The notes under the pieces are model-generated. The model was not told where the DNA came from, made no database searches, and was given only the letters and a program-made list of their open reading frames with translations. From Ohtaekwangia sp. (GTDB taxonomy: Bacteria > Bacteroidota > Bacteroidia > Cytophagales > Cyclobacteriaceae), in assembly GCA_021155195.1 (NCBI GenBank), contig JAJNPV010000037.1:248001-312000 (forward strand): a stretch of DNA of 64,000 nt. The letters are read 5' to 3'. Positions 43,530-50,601 of the stretch are shown here, in pieces. A program made the translations under genes and the position numbers. The first letter of the stretch is position 1, and each line of letters begins with the position of its first letter.

Positions 43530-44072
43530 TTAGTTTGGTAACACAACACTATCAATCACGTGAATTACACCGTTGGATTGATTCACATCCATGATTGTAA
43601 TTTTAGAACTATTGCCTTTGGAGTCCTTAAGCACAACCTCTTTACCACTCATCATAGCAGTAAGGGTTTCACCTTGCACCGTTTTAAATTCTGCTTTGCC
43701 TTTGCCAGCTTTAATGGCCTTTGAGATGTCGCCTGAACTCATGCGCTCTGGTACTACATGATAGGTAAGCACGGCAGTAAGGGTTGCTTTGTTTTCAGGT
43801 TTCAGCAATGTTTCTACAGTGCCGGCAGGAAGTTTTGCAAAGGCATCATTTGTCGGTGCAAATACGGTAAAAGGACCAGCGCCCTGAAGCACATCAACTA
43901 AATCAGCTGCTTTAACGGCCGCCACAAGTGTTGTGTGATCTTTAGAGTTAACTGCATTTTCGATGATGTTTTTTGTTGGATACATAGCCGCACCGCCTAC
44001 CATTACCGACTTTTGACTAAAGGCAGATAGTGATATCGATACGCCTAACATTAGAATTAATAGCTTTTTCAT
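43530..44072 (-). CDS. Secreted fasciclin-domain protein
   Basis: A signal peptide (about residues 1-20) and one FAS1 domain of ~135 residues. The H1 motif 'TVFAPTNDAFAKLPAGTVETLL' and the H2 region 'VNQSNGVIHVIDSVVLPN' are both clear, with the YH-like 'LTYHVVPE' between them. FAS1 domains mediate adhesion or ligand binding outside the cell. It is the first gene of the - strand set, divergent from an ECF sigma gene 154 bp away. Confidence 0.95.
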   Translation of the reverse strand: MKKLLILMLGVSISLSAFSQKSVMVGGAAMYPTKNIIENAVNSKDHTTLVAAVKAADLVDVLQGAGPFTVFAPTNDAFAKLPAGTVETLLKPENKATLTAVLTYHVVPERMSSGDISKAIKAGKGKAEFKTVQGETLTAMMSGKEVVLKDSKGNSSKITIMDVNQSNGVIHVIDSVVLPN

Positions 44073-44226
44073 AAAAATTTATTTTGGTTGATTTCCCAGA
44101 CATACGAATCAGGTAATACAGTTGGATTTTTAGAATCAAGAAATTTTAAAATCAGACTAACTTAATTCTTGGATGGAATGATTTTATTTTGAATCAAATC
44201 CTTTTAATACCTTTAGGCGACAAGAG

Positions 44227-44781
44227 ATGGGTAAAACTTCACGGGTATATAAGGAAGAGGAGCTGGTTGCGCAACTCAAAGCAAAAAATAAGGATGCTTT
44301 GAGTTATTTGTACGATCACTACTCAGCCGCATTAAACGGAGTTGTATTACGAATTCTAAAGAATGAAGATCTTGCCGAAGAGATTCTTCAGGACGTATTT
44401 CTAAAAATTTGGAACCGAATTGATTCTTATGATCCCGGAAAGGGAAGACTATTTACGTGGATGTTGAATTTGGCTCGCAATCAGGCGATTGATAAAACAC
44501 GTTCGAAGGAGATGAGTAAAGGAAAGAAAACCGATGATATTGATAACCTCGTAGGTAATGTTGATAAGGAAAACGCAAGTGAAATGTTTGTGGATTCAAT
44601 TGGGTTAACTGAAGTGCTTGAAAAGCTTCCGGATGACCAAAAATTTGTAGTGGAGTATCTTTATTTTAAAGGCTACACACAATCAGAATTATCAGAAGAT
44701 CACAATATTCCATTGGGTACAGTAAAAACAAGATTGCGAATGGCCATGATCACGTTGCGATCATTAATGAATGTAAATTGA
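44227..44781 (+). CDS. ECF-family RNA polymerase sigma factor
   Basis: The 184-residue protein has sigma-2 ('ALSYLYDHYSAALNGVVLRILKN...AEEILQDVFLKIWNRI', 'WMLNLARNQAIDKTR') and sigma-4 ('LPDDQKFVVEYLYFKGYTQSELSEDHNIPLGTVKTRLR') regions. It resembles the SigK/RpoE-like group paired with RskA-type anti-sigma factors. The anti-sigma gene overlaps its stop by 4 bp (TTGA), giving equal dosage. Targets are likely its own operon and the divergent fasciclin set (inference). Confidence 0.95.
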   Translation: MGKTSRVYKEEELVAQLKAKNKDALSYLYDHYSAALNGVVLRILKNEDLAEEILQDVFLKIWNRIDSYDPGKGRLFTWMLNLARNQAIDKTRSKEMSKGKKTDDIDNLVGNVDKENASEMFVDSIGLTEVLEKLPDDQKFVVEYLYFKGYTQSELSEDHNIPLGTVKTRLRMAMITLRSLMNVN

Positions 44782-45569
44782 ATATCAAGGAGTACATATC
44801 GTCAGGAGTCTTAGAAGCCTATGTGCTGGATGAATTATCCTCAACCGAACGCGTGGAGGTGGAGAAGAATCTTTCATCGTATCCGGAACTTCGTCAAGAA
44901 CTTGAGCTAATAGAAAAAACGCTTGAGGGTTTGATGCAACAAGCCTCTGTTGCACCACGGGCAGAATTGAAAAATAATATCCTTTCTTTAGTTGAAGAAT
45001 CTAAACAAGGAAAGACGATTTCCTTAAACACGGTTTCATCAACCTGGAGATGGTTAGCGGCAGCTTCTGTTATTTTTGCCCTTACTGCTTCTTACTTCGC
45101 TTTCGACTATCGCGAAAAATGGATTTCTGCAACCGTTGCTTTAAATAATCTCATTGATAGTAATCAACAGATTGCTCAAGATTATAATAACGTAAATCAA
45201 CGGTTAGATAAAATCCAGAACGACTTTTCAATCATTGAAAATTCATCCTTTAGTAGAGTGGTTTTAAGGGGCACAGAAAATAATCCAGGTGGATTGGCCT
45301 CGGTTTATTGGAATGCCAGCACTCAGGAAGCATTTCTCAGCATTCAACAGCTAAAGGAGATTTCGGCAGATAACCAATATCAACTATGGGCACTGGTTGA
45401 TGGCAAGCCTGTAGATATGGGTGTATTCGATTCAGGCTTTGCAGGTTTGCTAAAAATGAAATCAATTGCCAATCCGGGCGCCTTTGCCATTACAATTGAG
45501 CCTCGTGGTGGAAGAACATCTCCAACTTTAGAGACTTTGCAGGTTACTGGAGCCCTCCTAAAAGGATAA
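44778..45569 (+). CDS. RskA-like anti-sigma factor
   Basis: Start is TTG 44778, inside the sigma gene's stop. The N-terminal ~75 residues form a cytoplasmic anti-sigma helix bundle ('SGVLEAYVLDELSSTERVEVEKNL'). A single membrane helix lies near 90-110 ('WRWLAAASVIFALTASYFAF'), and the extracytoplasmic ~100 residues match the anti-sigma-K factor RskA domain ('QYQLWALVDGKPVDMGVFD'). It would hold the sigma factor at the membrane until a signal triggers proteolysis. Confidence 0.92.
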   Translation: MNIKEYISSGVLEAYVLDELSSTERVEVEKNLSSYPELRQELELIEKTLEGLMQQASVAPRAELKNNILSLVEESKQGKTISLNTVSSTWRWLAAASVIFALTASYFAFDYREKWISATVALNNLIDSNQQIAQDYNNVNQRLDKIQNDFSIIENSSFSRVVLRGTENNPGGLASVYWNASTQEAFLSIQQLKEISADNQYQLWALVDGKPVDMGVFDSGFAGLLKMKSIANPGAFAITIEPRGGRTSPTLETLQVTGALLKG

Positions 45570-45652
45570 ACAACTGTCTCTCCCAAACTCAGCTTAAAAA
45601 ATTAGTAAAAGGGCATTTTGGGAATAGTCTGCTCGGCTGAGTATTTAAAGTT

Positions 45653-45660
45653 TATTTTTG
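45653..45660 (+). promoter_or_regulatory. Candidate -7 promoter element (TATTTTTG)
   Basis: TATTTTTG fits the Bacteroidota TAnnTTTG consensus and lies 36 bp upstream of the 36-residue ORF. The -33 element is not evident. It suggests that the two small ORFs downstream could be expressed from their own promoter. Confidence 0.35.
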
Positions 45661-45695
45661 TACATTTAAGTTAATTTGATATAAATCAAATAGTT

Positions 45696-45806
45696 ATGAA
45701 GCTAACCATAGTAAAATATTATAACCAAAAGGTAAAGAATCATATTTCACTTATCTTAATCTGCTTTGTCGTTTATTTCTTAACCAGGTTCTTTATTGAA
45801 TTGTAA
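45696..45806 (+). CDS. Possible 36-residue membrane peptide (first of a pair)
   Basis: ATG 45696 to TAA 45806. The first 17 residues are polar and basic (M-K-L-T-I-V-K-Y-Y-N-Q-K-V-K-N-H), followed by a hydrophobic helix (I-S-L-I-L-I-C-F-V-V-Y-F-L) and a short end. The layout fits a small positive-inside membrane protein. It is 2 bp from the next small ORF. No family recognised. Confidence 0.45.
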   Translation: MKLTIVKYYNQKVKNHISLILICFVVYFLTRFFIEL

Positions 45807-45808
45807 AT

Positions 45809-45943
45809 GTGAAAGCAAAACGCAAGAATAGAAGCATAATACCTGTTAAGGGTTACTACCAACGAGCCCGTGTTTTTGGATATCTTGCGTTAATTGTAGG
45901 TTTAGTTATACTTGCCTATTACCTCTACCAGTACTTCCTTTAG
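45809..45943 (+). CDS. Possible 44-residue membrane peptide (second of a pair)
   Basis: GTG 45809 to TAG 45943. About 22 basic residues (K-A-K-R-K-N-R-S...) are followed by one hydrophobic helix 'YLALIVGLVILAYYLYQYFL'. The strict basic-then-hydrophobic design, equal orientation and 2-bp spacing from the previous ORF support a real two-gene unit. Function unknown. Confidence 0.5.
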   Translation: MKAKRKNRSIIPVKGYYQRARVFGYLALIVGLVILAYYLYQYFL

Positions 45944-46003
45944 GACTCCTCCTTAATTTTCTCCGTAAAATAAATGCCTTAGGCAGTCGTTCTATGATTT
46001 GCT

Positions 46004-46375
46004 ATGCAAAAATTATTAAAACGATTCATTTTTTGTCTGTTGGTTTCCTGTATTCCTTGGTTGGCACATGCTCAAACCACAACGTTAGGCGATAGAAATT
46101 CGGATGAGTCAATTGTGCAAATGAATAAAGCACAACGAACCCGAAATGCCGATAAGAGGCAAAAGATATTGCTTAAAAAGGCTAAGGTTAAACACACTGC
46201 CCAGTATGAATATTATGCACGTGTTGAGCATATCGCCAAAGAGAAGCAAAAAACGTTGAAGAAAATGGCTGCTCCTCAGTATTCAAATCCCCTTTACTTT
46301 GGTCATAAGCGGCCACCCAAAAGAAATCCAGTTCATAAAATGAAGTACTGTAAGGAATGTGGTATCAGGCATTAG
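46004..46375 (+). CDS. Small basic secreted protein, unknown function
   Basis: A 123-residue product with a signal peptide (ends 'LAHAQ'). The mature ~100 residues are very rich in Lys, Arg and His and mostly helical, with a Cys pair at the end ('YCKECGIRH') that could bind a metal. No family recognised. Confidence 0.65.
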   Translation: MQKLLKRFIFCLLVSCIPWLAHAQTTTLGDRNSDESIVQMNKAQRTRNADKRQKILLKKAKVKHTAQYEYYARVEHIAKEKQKTLKKMAAPQYSNPLYFGHKRPPKRNPVHKMKYCKECGIRH

Positions 46376-46444
46376 CAAAGAGATTTTTTTCAATGGCTAA
46401 TAAGTGAATTAGAAGTAATTTCGGTTTTTAATGCCAAATTACTC

Positions 46445-47101
46445 TTGAATATTGCTTCCTACATTGAGCACACCAATCTAAATCCCACCTTAACGGATCA
46501 ATCAATCGATCAATTGGTGGCAGAGGCTCGCGTCCACAGCTTTCTTGGAGTATGTGTTCCACCTTTTTGGGTAAAACGCGCTCAACGCGAAATCTCTGGA
46601 AGTAATGTTTTATTGATTACGGTAGCCGGGTTCCCGTTAGGGTATTCTATGACCGAAACAAAACTCGATGAAATAAAACGAGCCATTGATAACGGTGCCG
46701 ATGAAGTTGATATGGTTCTAAACATCAGCGCATTTAAAACAGGAATTCCCTGGACTAAAATTGAACTGGCAAAATGCAGTAAACTAATGCACGATAATCA
46801 GAAAATTCTCAAAGTAATTATTGAGACTGCTTATCTCTCCGACTCGGAGATCGTGAATGCTTGCAAACTTTGTTCCGACTCGGGGGTTGACTTTGTAAAA
46901 ACTTCAACAGGATTTGCTCCATCAGGTGCGAAAGTTGAGCATATTAAACTTATGCGCCAATGGTTGCCATCTAATGTTGGCATTAAAGCATCGGGTGGAA
47001 TAAAAACCCGCGAGCAAGCCATCCAATTAATTGAAGCCGGAGCCGATCGTATAGGAACATCATCCGGAATTTCTATTGTAACTTCAACCCCTCAATCCTA
47101 A
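46445..47101 (+). CDS. deoC: Deoxyribose-phosphate aldolase
   Basis: The 218-residue aldolase starts at TTG 46445. It has the Schiff-base Lys in 'DFVKTSTGF', the second active Lys in 'NVGIKASGGI' and the Asp in 'DEVDMVLNI'. It splits 2-deoxyribose 5-phosphate into glyceraldehyde 3-phosphate and acetaldehyde. The next gene, a GAPDH/aldehyde-dehydrogenase-like enzyme 5 bp downstream, could take up one of these products. Confidence 0.95.
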   Translation: MNIASYIEHTNLNPTLTDQSIDQLVAEARVHSFLGVCVPPFWVKRAQREISGSNVLLITVAGFPLGYSMTETKLDEIKRAIDNGADEVDMVLNISAFKTGIPWTKIELAKCSKLMHDNQKILKVIIETAYLSDSEIVNACKLCSDSGVDFVKTSTGFAPSGAKVEHIKLMRQWLPSNVGIKASGGIKTREQAIQLIEAGADRIGTSSGISIVTSTPQS

Positions 47102-47106
47102 CACCT

Positions 47107-48726
47107 ATGAGTAAATTGTTGACTGATTTATTTCCCGAAGAAAGTGCCGTGCCTTCGGGGGTTGCTTTACCAGCCTACATGGAGCAACGTGAATATTTAT
47201 TGAATGGCAAAATGATAACCTGGCAAGGAGATATGAGCCCCGTAGCCAGTCCTGTTTTTCTCCGAAAAGGAAATGAGCTTAAACAACAGATTATTGGTAG
47301 CACTCCGTTGCTTACATCTAAAGAAGCTCTTGCAGCGCTTGACGCTGCTGTGAGTGCATACGATCAAGGTCATGGAGAGTGGCCATTGATGTCGGTATCA
47401 GGACGCATTCAACATGTTGAGAAATTTCTTGCGAAAATGCGAGAGAAACGTAAAGAGGTTGTTAATCTTTTGATGTGGGAAATCGGTAAGTCACAGAAGG
47501 ATTCAGAAAAGGAATTTGACCGAACATGTGATTATATTCTTGATACAATTAATTCGTTAAAAGAATTAGATCGAAACTCTTCTGGTTTTGTAAATGAACA
47601 AGGCATTATGGCGCAAATTAGAAGAGTGCCTTTAGGTGTGGCATTGTGTATGGGGCCATATAACTATCCATTGAACGAAACTTTTAGTACGTTATTCCCG
47701 GCACTGATCATGGGGAACACGGTAGTATTTAAGCCGGCTAAATACGGAGTGTTACTCATTCGTCCATTGCTGGAAGCCTTTCAGCAATGCTTTCCTGCAG
47801 GAGTTATTAATATTATTTACGGCCGTGGCCGCGAAACGGTTGGCTCACTCATGGAAACAGGCAAAGTAGATGTATTTGCTTTTATAGGTACAAACAAAGG
47901 GGCTAATGAATTAAAAAAACTTCACCCTAAACCTCACCGACTCAAATCCATATTAGGATTAGATGCTAAAAATCCAGCCATTGTTTTGCCGGATGCAGAT
48001 ATAGACAATGCAGTAAGTGAATGTGCATTAGGATCACTATCATTCAATGGACAGCGTTGTACTGCATTGAAAATTCTTTTTGTTCATAAAAGCATTGTTG
48101 ATGAGTTCTCTAAAAAGCTTTGCGCGGAAATTGGAAAACTAAAACCCGGGATGCCTTGGGATGCAGGTGTTGGGTTAACTCCACTTCCGGAGCCTGGTAA
48201 AACAGATTATCTCACAAAACTGGTAGATGATGCTAAAGAGCATGGAGCTAACGTGATAAATCCAAATGGTGGAGAAAAGCTAAATACGTTTTTCTATCCC
48301 GCGGTACTCTATCCGGTTAACAGTAAAATGAAAGTCTATTATGAAGAACAGTTTGGCCCGGTAGTGCCTATTGTTCCTTATGAAAATGAAGAGGAGGCGA
48401 TTGAGTATGTATTGAATTCAAATTTCGGACAGCAACTAAGTTTATTTGGCAAAAACTCGAAATCAATTGCCCGTATGATTGATGCGTTCTCCAGCCAGGT
48501 GGGTCGAATCAATTTAAATGTTCAATGTCAGCGTGGTCCGGATGTCTTTCCGTTTAATGGTCGGAAAGATTCGGCAGAGGGAACGTTATCTGTTGCCGAT
48601 GCATTGCGCGTTTTCTCTATTCGCACGTTGGTCGCCACAAAAAGTAACGATGATAATAAAAAAATAATTAGCACAATCATTCAAAATAGAGAGTCAGTCT
48701 TTTTAAGTACGGATTATATTTTCTAA
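47107..48726 (+). CDS. gapN: Aldehyde dehydrogenase superfamily, NADP-dependent GAPDH (GapN)-like
   Basis: The 539-residue protein matches non-phosphorylating glyceraldehyde-3-phosphate dehydrogenases. The catalytic Cys is in 'FNGQRCTALK', the Asn in 'GPYNYPLNE' and the NADP-binding region in 'VFKPAKYG' and 'AFIGTNKGAN'. The usual catalytic Glu segment 'LELGGK' reads 'LGLDAK', so the Glu is replaced by Gly at about residue 283. It would oxidise G3P directly to 3-phosphoglycerate with NADPH formation. A broader aldehyde range is possible. It is translationally close to deoC. Confidence 0.85.
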   Translation: MSKLLTDLFPEESAVPSGVALPAYMEQREYLLNGKMITWQGDMSPVASPVFLRKGNELKQQIIGSTPLLTSKEALAALDAAVSAYDQGHGEWPLMSVSGRIQHVEKFLAKMREKRKEVVNLLMWEIGKSQKDSEKEFDRTCDYILDTINSLKELDRNSSGFVNEQGIMAQIRRVPLGVALCMGPYNYPLNETFSTLFPALIMGNTVVFKPAKYGVLLIRPLLEAFQQCFPAGVINIIYGRGRETVGSLMETGKVDVFAFIGTNKGANELKKLHPKPHRLKSILGLDAKNPAIVLPDADIDNAVSECALGSLSFNGQRCTALKILFVHKSIVDEFSKKLCAEIGKLKPGMPWDAGVGLTPLPEPGKTDYLTKLVDDAKEHGANVINPNGGEKLNTFFYPAVLYPVNSKMKVYYEEQFGPVVPIVPYENEEEAIEYVLNSNFGQQLSLFGKNSKSIARMIDAFSSQVGRINLNVQCQRGPDVFPFNGRKDSAEGTLSVADALRVFSIRTLVATKSNDDNKKIISTIIQNRESVFLSTDYIF

Positions 48727-48749
48727 TGTAGCCGTATAATTGACACCGG

Positions 48750-49025
48750 GTGGAGTTGTTGCATATTAAAATCAGGGTTTCGGGAAAAGTTCAGGGCGTG
48801 TTCTTTCGGGCATCGGCTAAAGAGAAAGCTGATGAATTGGGAGTGTATGGATTTGTGCGTAACGAACCTGACGGAGATGTGTATATTGAAGGAGAAGCTG
48901 CTGAGGAAATCCTATATAAATTTATTAAGTGGTGTAACCTGGGACCTTCCAGGGCGGTTGTTGAAAAAATTGACGCTAAACCCGGAACTGTGGTTGGGTT
49001 TACTAAATTTGAGATTAAACCTTAA
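48750..49025 (+). CDS. acyP: Acylphosphatase
   Basis: A 91-residue protein from GTG 48750. The catalytic Arg is in 'GKVQGVFFRAS' and the Asn in 'GFVRNEPDGDV', both in their normal place. It hydrolyses acyl phosphates such as 1,3-bisphosphoglycerate. Its stop directly touches the stop of the convergent GGGP synthase gene. Confidence 0.95.
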   Translation: MELLHIKIRVSGKVQGVFFRASAKEKADELGVYGFVRNEPDGDVYIEGEAAEEILYKFIKWCNLGPSRAVVEKIDAKPGTVVGFTKFEIKP

Positions 49026-49790
49026 TTACTTTTTAGCTTCCAGGCTTTGATTCCAATCGTATACCTGATCACTGATTTCAATCAAAAGTTCAGGATCCTT
49101 TTCTAGTGCGTTGCCAATAACAATTAAATCGGCACCGGCTTGCAGAGCGGCAAATGCTTTTTGACTTGTATTGATCCCGCCTCCTACAATAAGTGGCACG
49201 TTTACAGATTTGCGCACCGCACTGATCATCTTCGGGCTTATTTCCCTTTCAGCTCCGCTGCCAGCATCTAGATAAATTAATTTTAAGCCTAGCATTTCGC
49301 CTGCCAATGCGGTACAAGCTGCCAACGAATATTTATCTTCTGGAATGGGAGTAGTGTTACTAATGTATGCTACAGAAGTTGTTTTTCCTGAGTTAATTAA
49401 TAAGTAGCCAGTTGGCATTACTTCTAATCGGTTGTTTTTTAAAATGGGCGCTGCCACCACATGTTGACCAATCAACAGATCAGGATTGCGACCTGATATA
49501 AGCGATAAGAATAAAATTGCATCTGCCGAAGGATCTATTTGCAAGGAGCTTCCTGGAAACAGAACAACCGGTATTGAAACGTTTTCCTTTATCTGACTGA
49601 TAACTTCAGATAGATTAGGTGTAGTAACTAAACTGCCTCCTACAAAGAAAAAGTCAATACAGTTTTCGGAAGCAAGCCGAAGCAATGTATTCAGTCGATT
49701 GGGTTCCTCAATCTTATCTGGATCGACCAACACAGCAATGGATTTTTTTCCATGGTTGTGACGTTCGTGAAGGATTTCAAGAATTTTCAT
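49026..49790 (-). CDS. Geranylgeranylglyceryl phosphate synthase family (PcrB/GGGPS)
   Basis: The 254-residue TIM barrel has 'VLVDPDKI', 'FFVGGSLVTT', 'FPGSSLQI', 'IYLDAGSGA', 'PLIVGGGINT' and 'DLIVIGNALEKD', the signatures of group II GGGPS seen in Bacteroidota as well as archaea. It joins an isoprenoid diphosphate to sn-glycerol-1-phosphate by an ether bond. The fate of this archaeal-type lipid in Bacteroidota is unclear. It overlaps the next upstream gene by 14 bp. Confidence 0.9.
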   Translation of the reverse strand: MKILEILHERHNHGKKSIAVLVDPDKIEEPNRLNTLLRLASENCIDFFFVGGSLVTTPNLSEVISQIKENVSIPVVLFPGSSLQIDPSADAILFLSLISGRNPDLLIGQHVVAAPILKNNRLEVMPTGYLLINSGKTTSVAYISNTTPIPEDKYSLAACTALAGEMLGLKLIYLDAGSGAEREISPKMISAVRKSVNVPLIVGGGINTSQKAFAALQAGADLIVIGNALEKDPELLIEISDQVYDWNQSLEAKK

Positions 49791-50178
49791 CCGTCATTTT
49801 TCGTTTAACAAGGTACTCGGCAAGTTTTTCCTTGGCTATATCCAACAGAATGATGGTTGCGTGGCTTGCCAGATTTTCACCTAACTGTGAAAGAAACGTT
49901 GGTATGGGAGCGGGCCCTTCAACGCTTGTCTCTTCTTCATCAACACTACTAATAGCTTTTGACCTGGCTTTCTTTCTTTTAGATTTTGAGGATGACCCAA
50001 GTTTGCTCACAAGAAGATATGTTACTGCTAAAGCACCACCAATAATTAATGCATTTTTAAGAGTAGCTTGAGTTTTATCAGAGATTGCGTTTAACTCTCT
50101 TTGCAATTCCAGCTTGTGCCGATCGGAAGTTTCAATAAGCTTCTTTTTTTCGGGATCCTGAGTTTCTAATAATTCCAT
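49777..50178 (-). CDS. Small membrane-associated protein, unknown
   Basis: The 133-residue protein has a helical charged start, one hydrophobic helix near 40-58 ('NALIIGGALAVTYLLVSKLG') and a basic/acidic linker. A C-terminal helix 'HATIILLDIAKEKLAEYL' could lie on the membrane. It sits between the GGGPS gene (overlapping) and the holin-like gene, 1 bp away. No family recognised; a role in the envelope is likely. Confidence 0.7.
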   Translation of the reverse strand: MELLETQDPEKKKLIETSDRHKLELQRELNAISDKTQATLKNALIIGGALAVTYLLVSKLGSSSKSKRKKARSKAISSVDEEETSVEGPAPIPTFLSQLGENLASHATIILLDIAKEKLAEYLVKRKMTDENS

Positions 50179-50179
50179 A

Positions 50180-50551
50180 CTACTTTCCTTTGCTTTTGAT
50201 AATCTCCATCATTTTTCGCTCAAAGTAATTGCTTATTTTCTTCTTGAAGAGCAAAAATAGCAAGCAAGGTATACCGTAAATGCCTGCAACAATCCAGTAT
50301 CCGGCATAAACATTCATAAAGAATGTATTAAGGTAATTGGCGAAACCGATACTAAAAAAAAGCAGAAACATAAGAGCCAACAACAAAACAGCAGTTACAA
50401 CAAGCCCTTGCGCTAGTACTTTGGCTACATCTTCGCGAATCTCAATCTTTAATAAATCAATTCGAGCTTCAACATACCCCGAAAGGTTATCAACCAGGTT
50501 GTCGAGTCGTAAGAATTTAATTAAGGAGTCTTTAATACTTTCCATAAACAT
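50180..50551 (-). CDS. Phage-holin-family/DUF1469-like membrane protein
   Basis: The 123-residue protein has an amphipathic start with 'YVEARIDLLKIEIREDVAK' and two membrane helices near 50-70 and 82-102. This matches the group annotated as 'phage holin family protein' (Actinobacterial holin-X-like), which are cellular envelope proteins, not lysis genes. Met3 (50545) is an alternative start. The gene is coupled to the previous one. Confidence 0.8.
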   Translation of the reverse strand: MFMESIKDSLIKFLRLDNLVDNLSGYVEARIDLLKIEIREDVAKVLAQGLVVTAVLLLALMFLLFFSIGFANYLNTFFMNVYAGYWIVAGIYGIPCLLFLLFKKKISNYFERKMMEIIKSKGK

Positions 50552-50601
50552 CAGCCAATATACTCATTTTGTTTTTTTTACCCGCACAAGTCTGTTCCGG
50601 T

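Noticed and set aside
50180..50551. Holin-like gene as sign of a prophage
   Set aside because: The family is cellular, the neighbours are housekeeping genes and no other phage genes are present.
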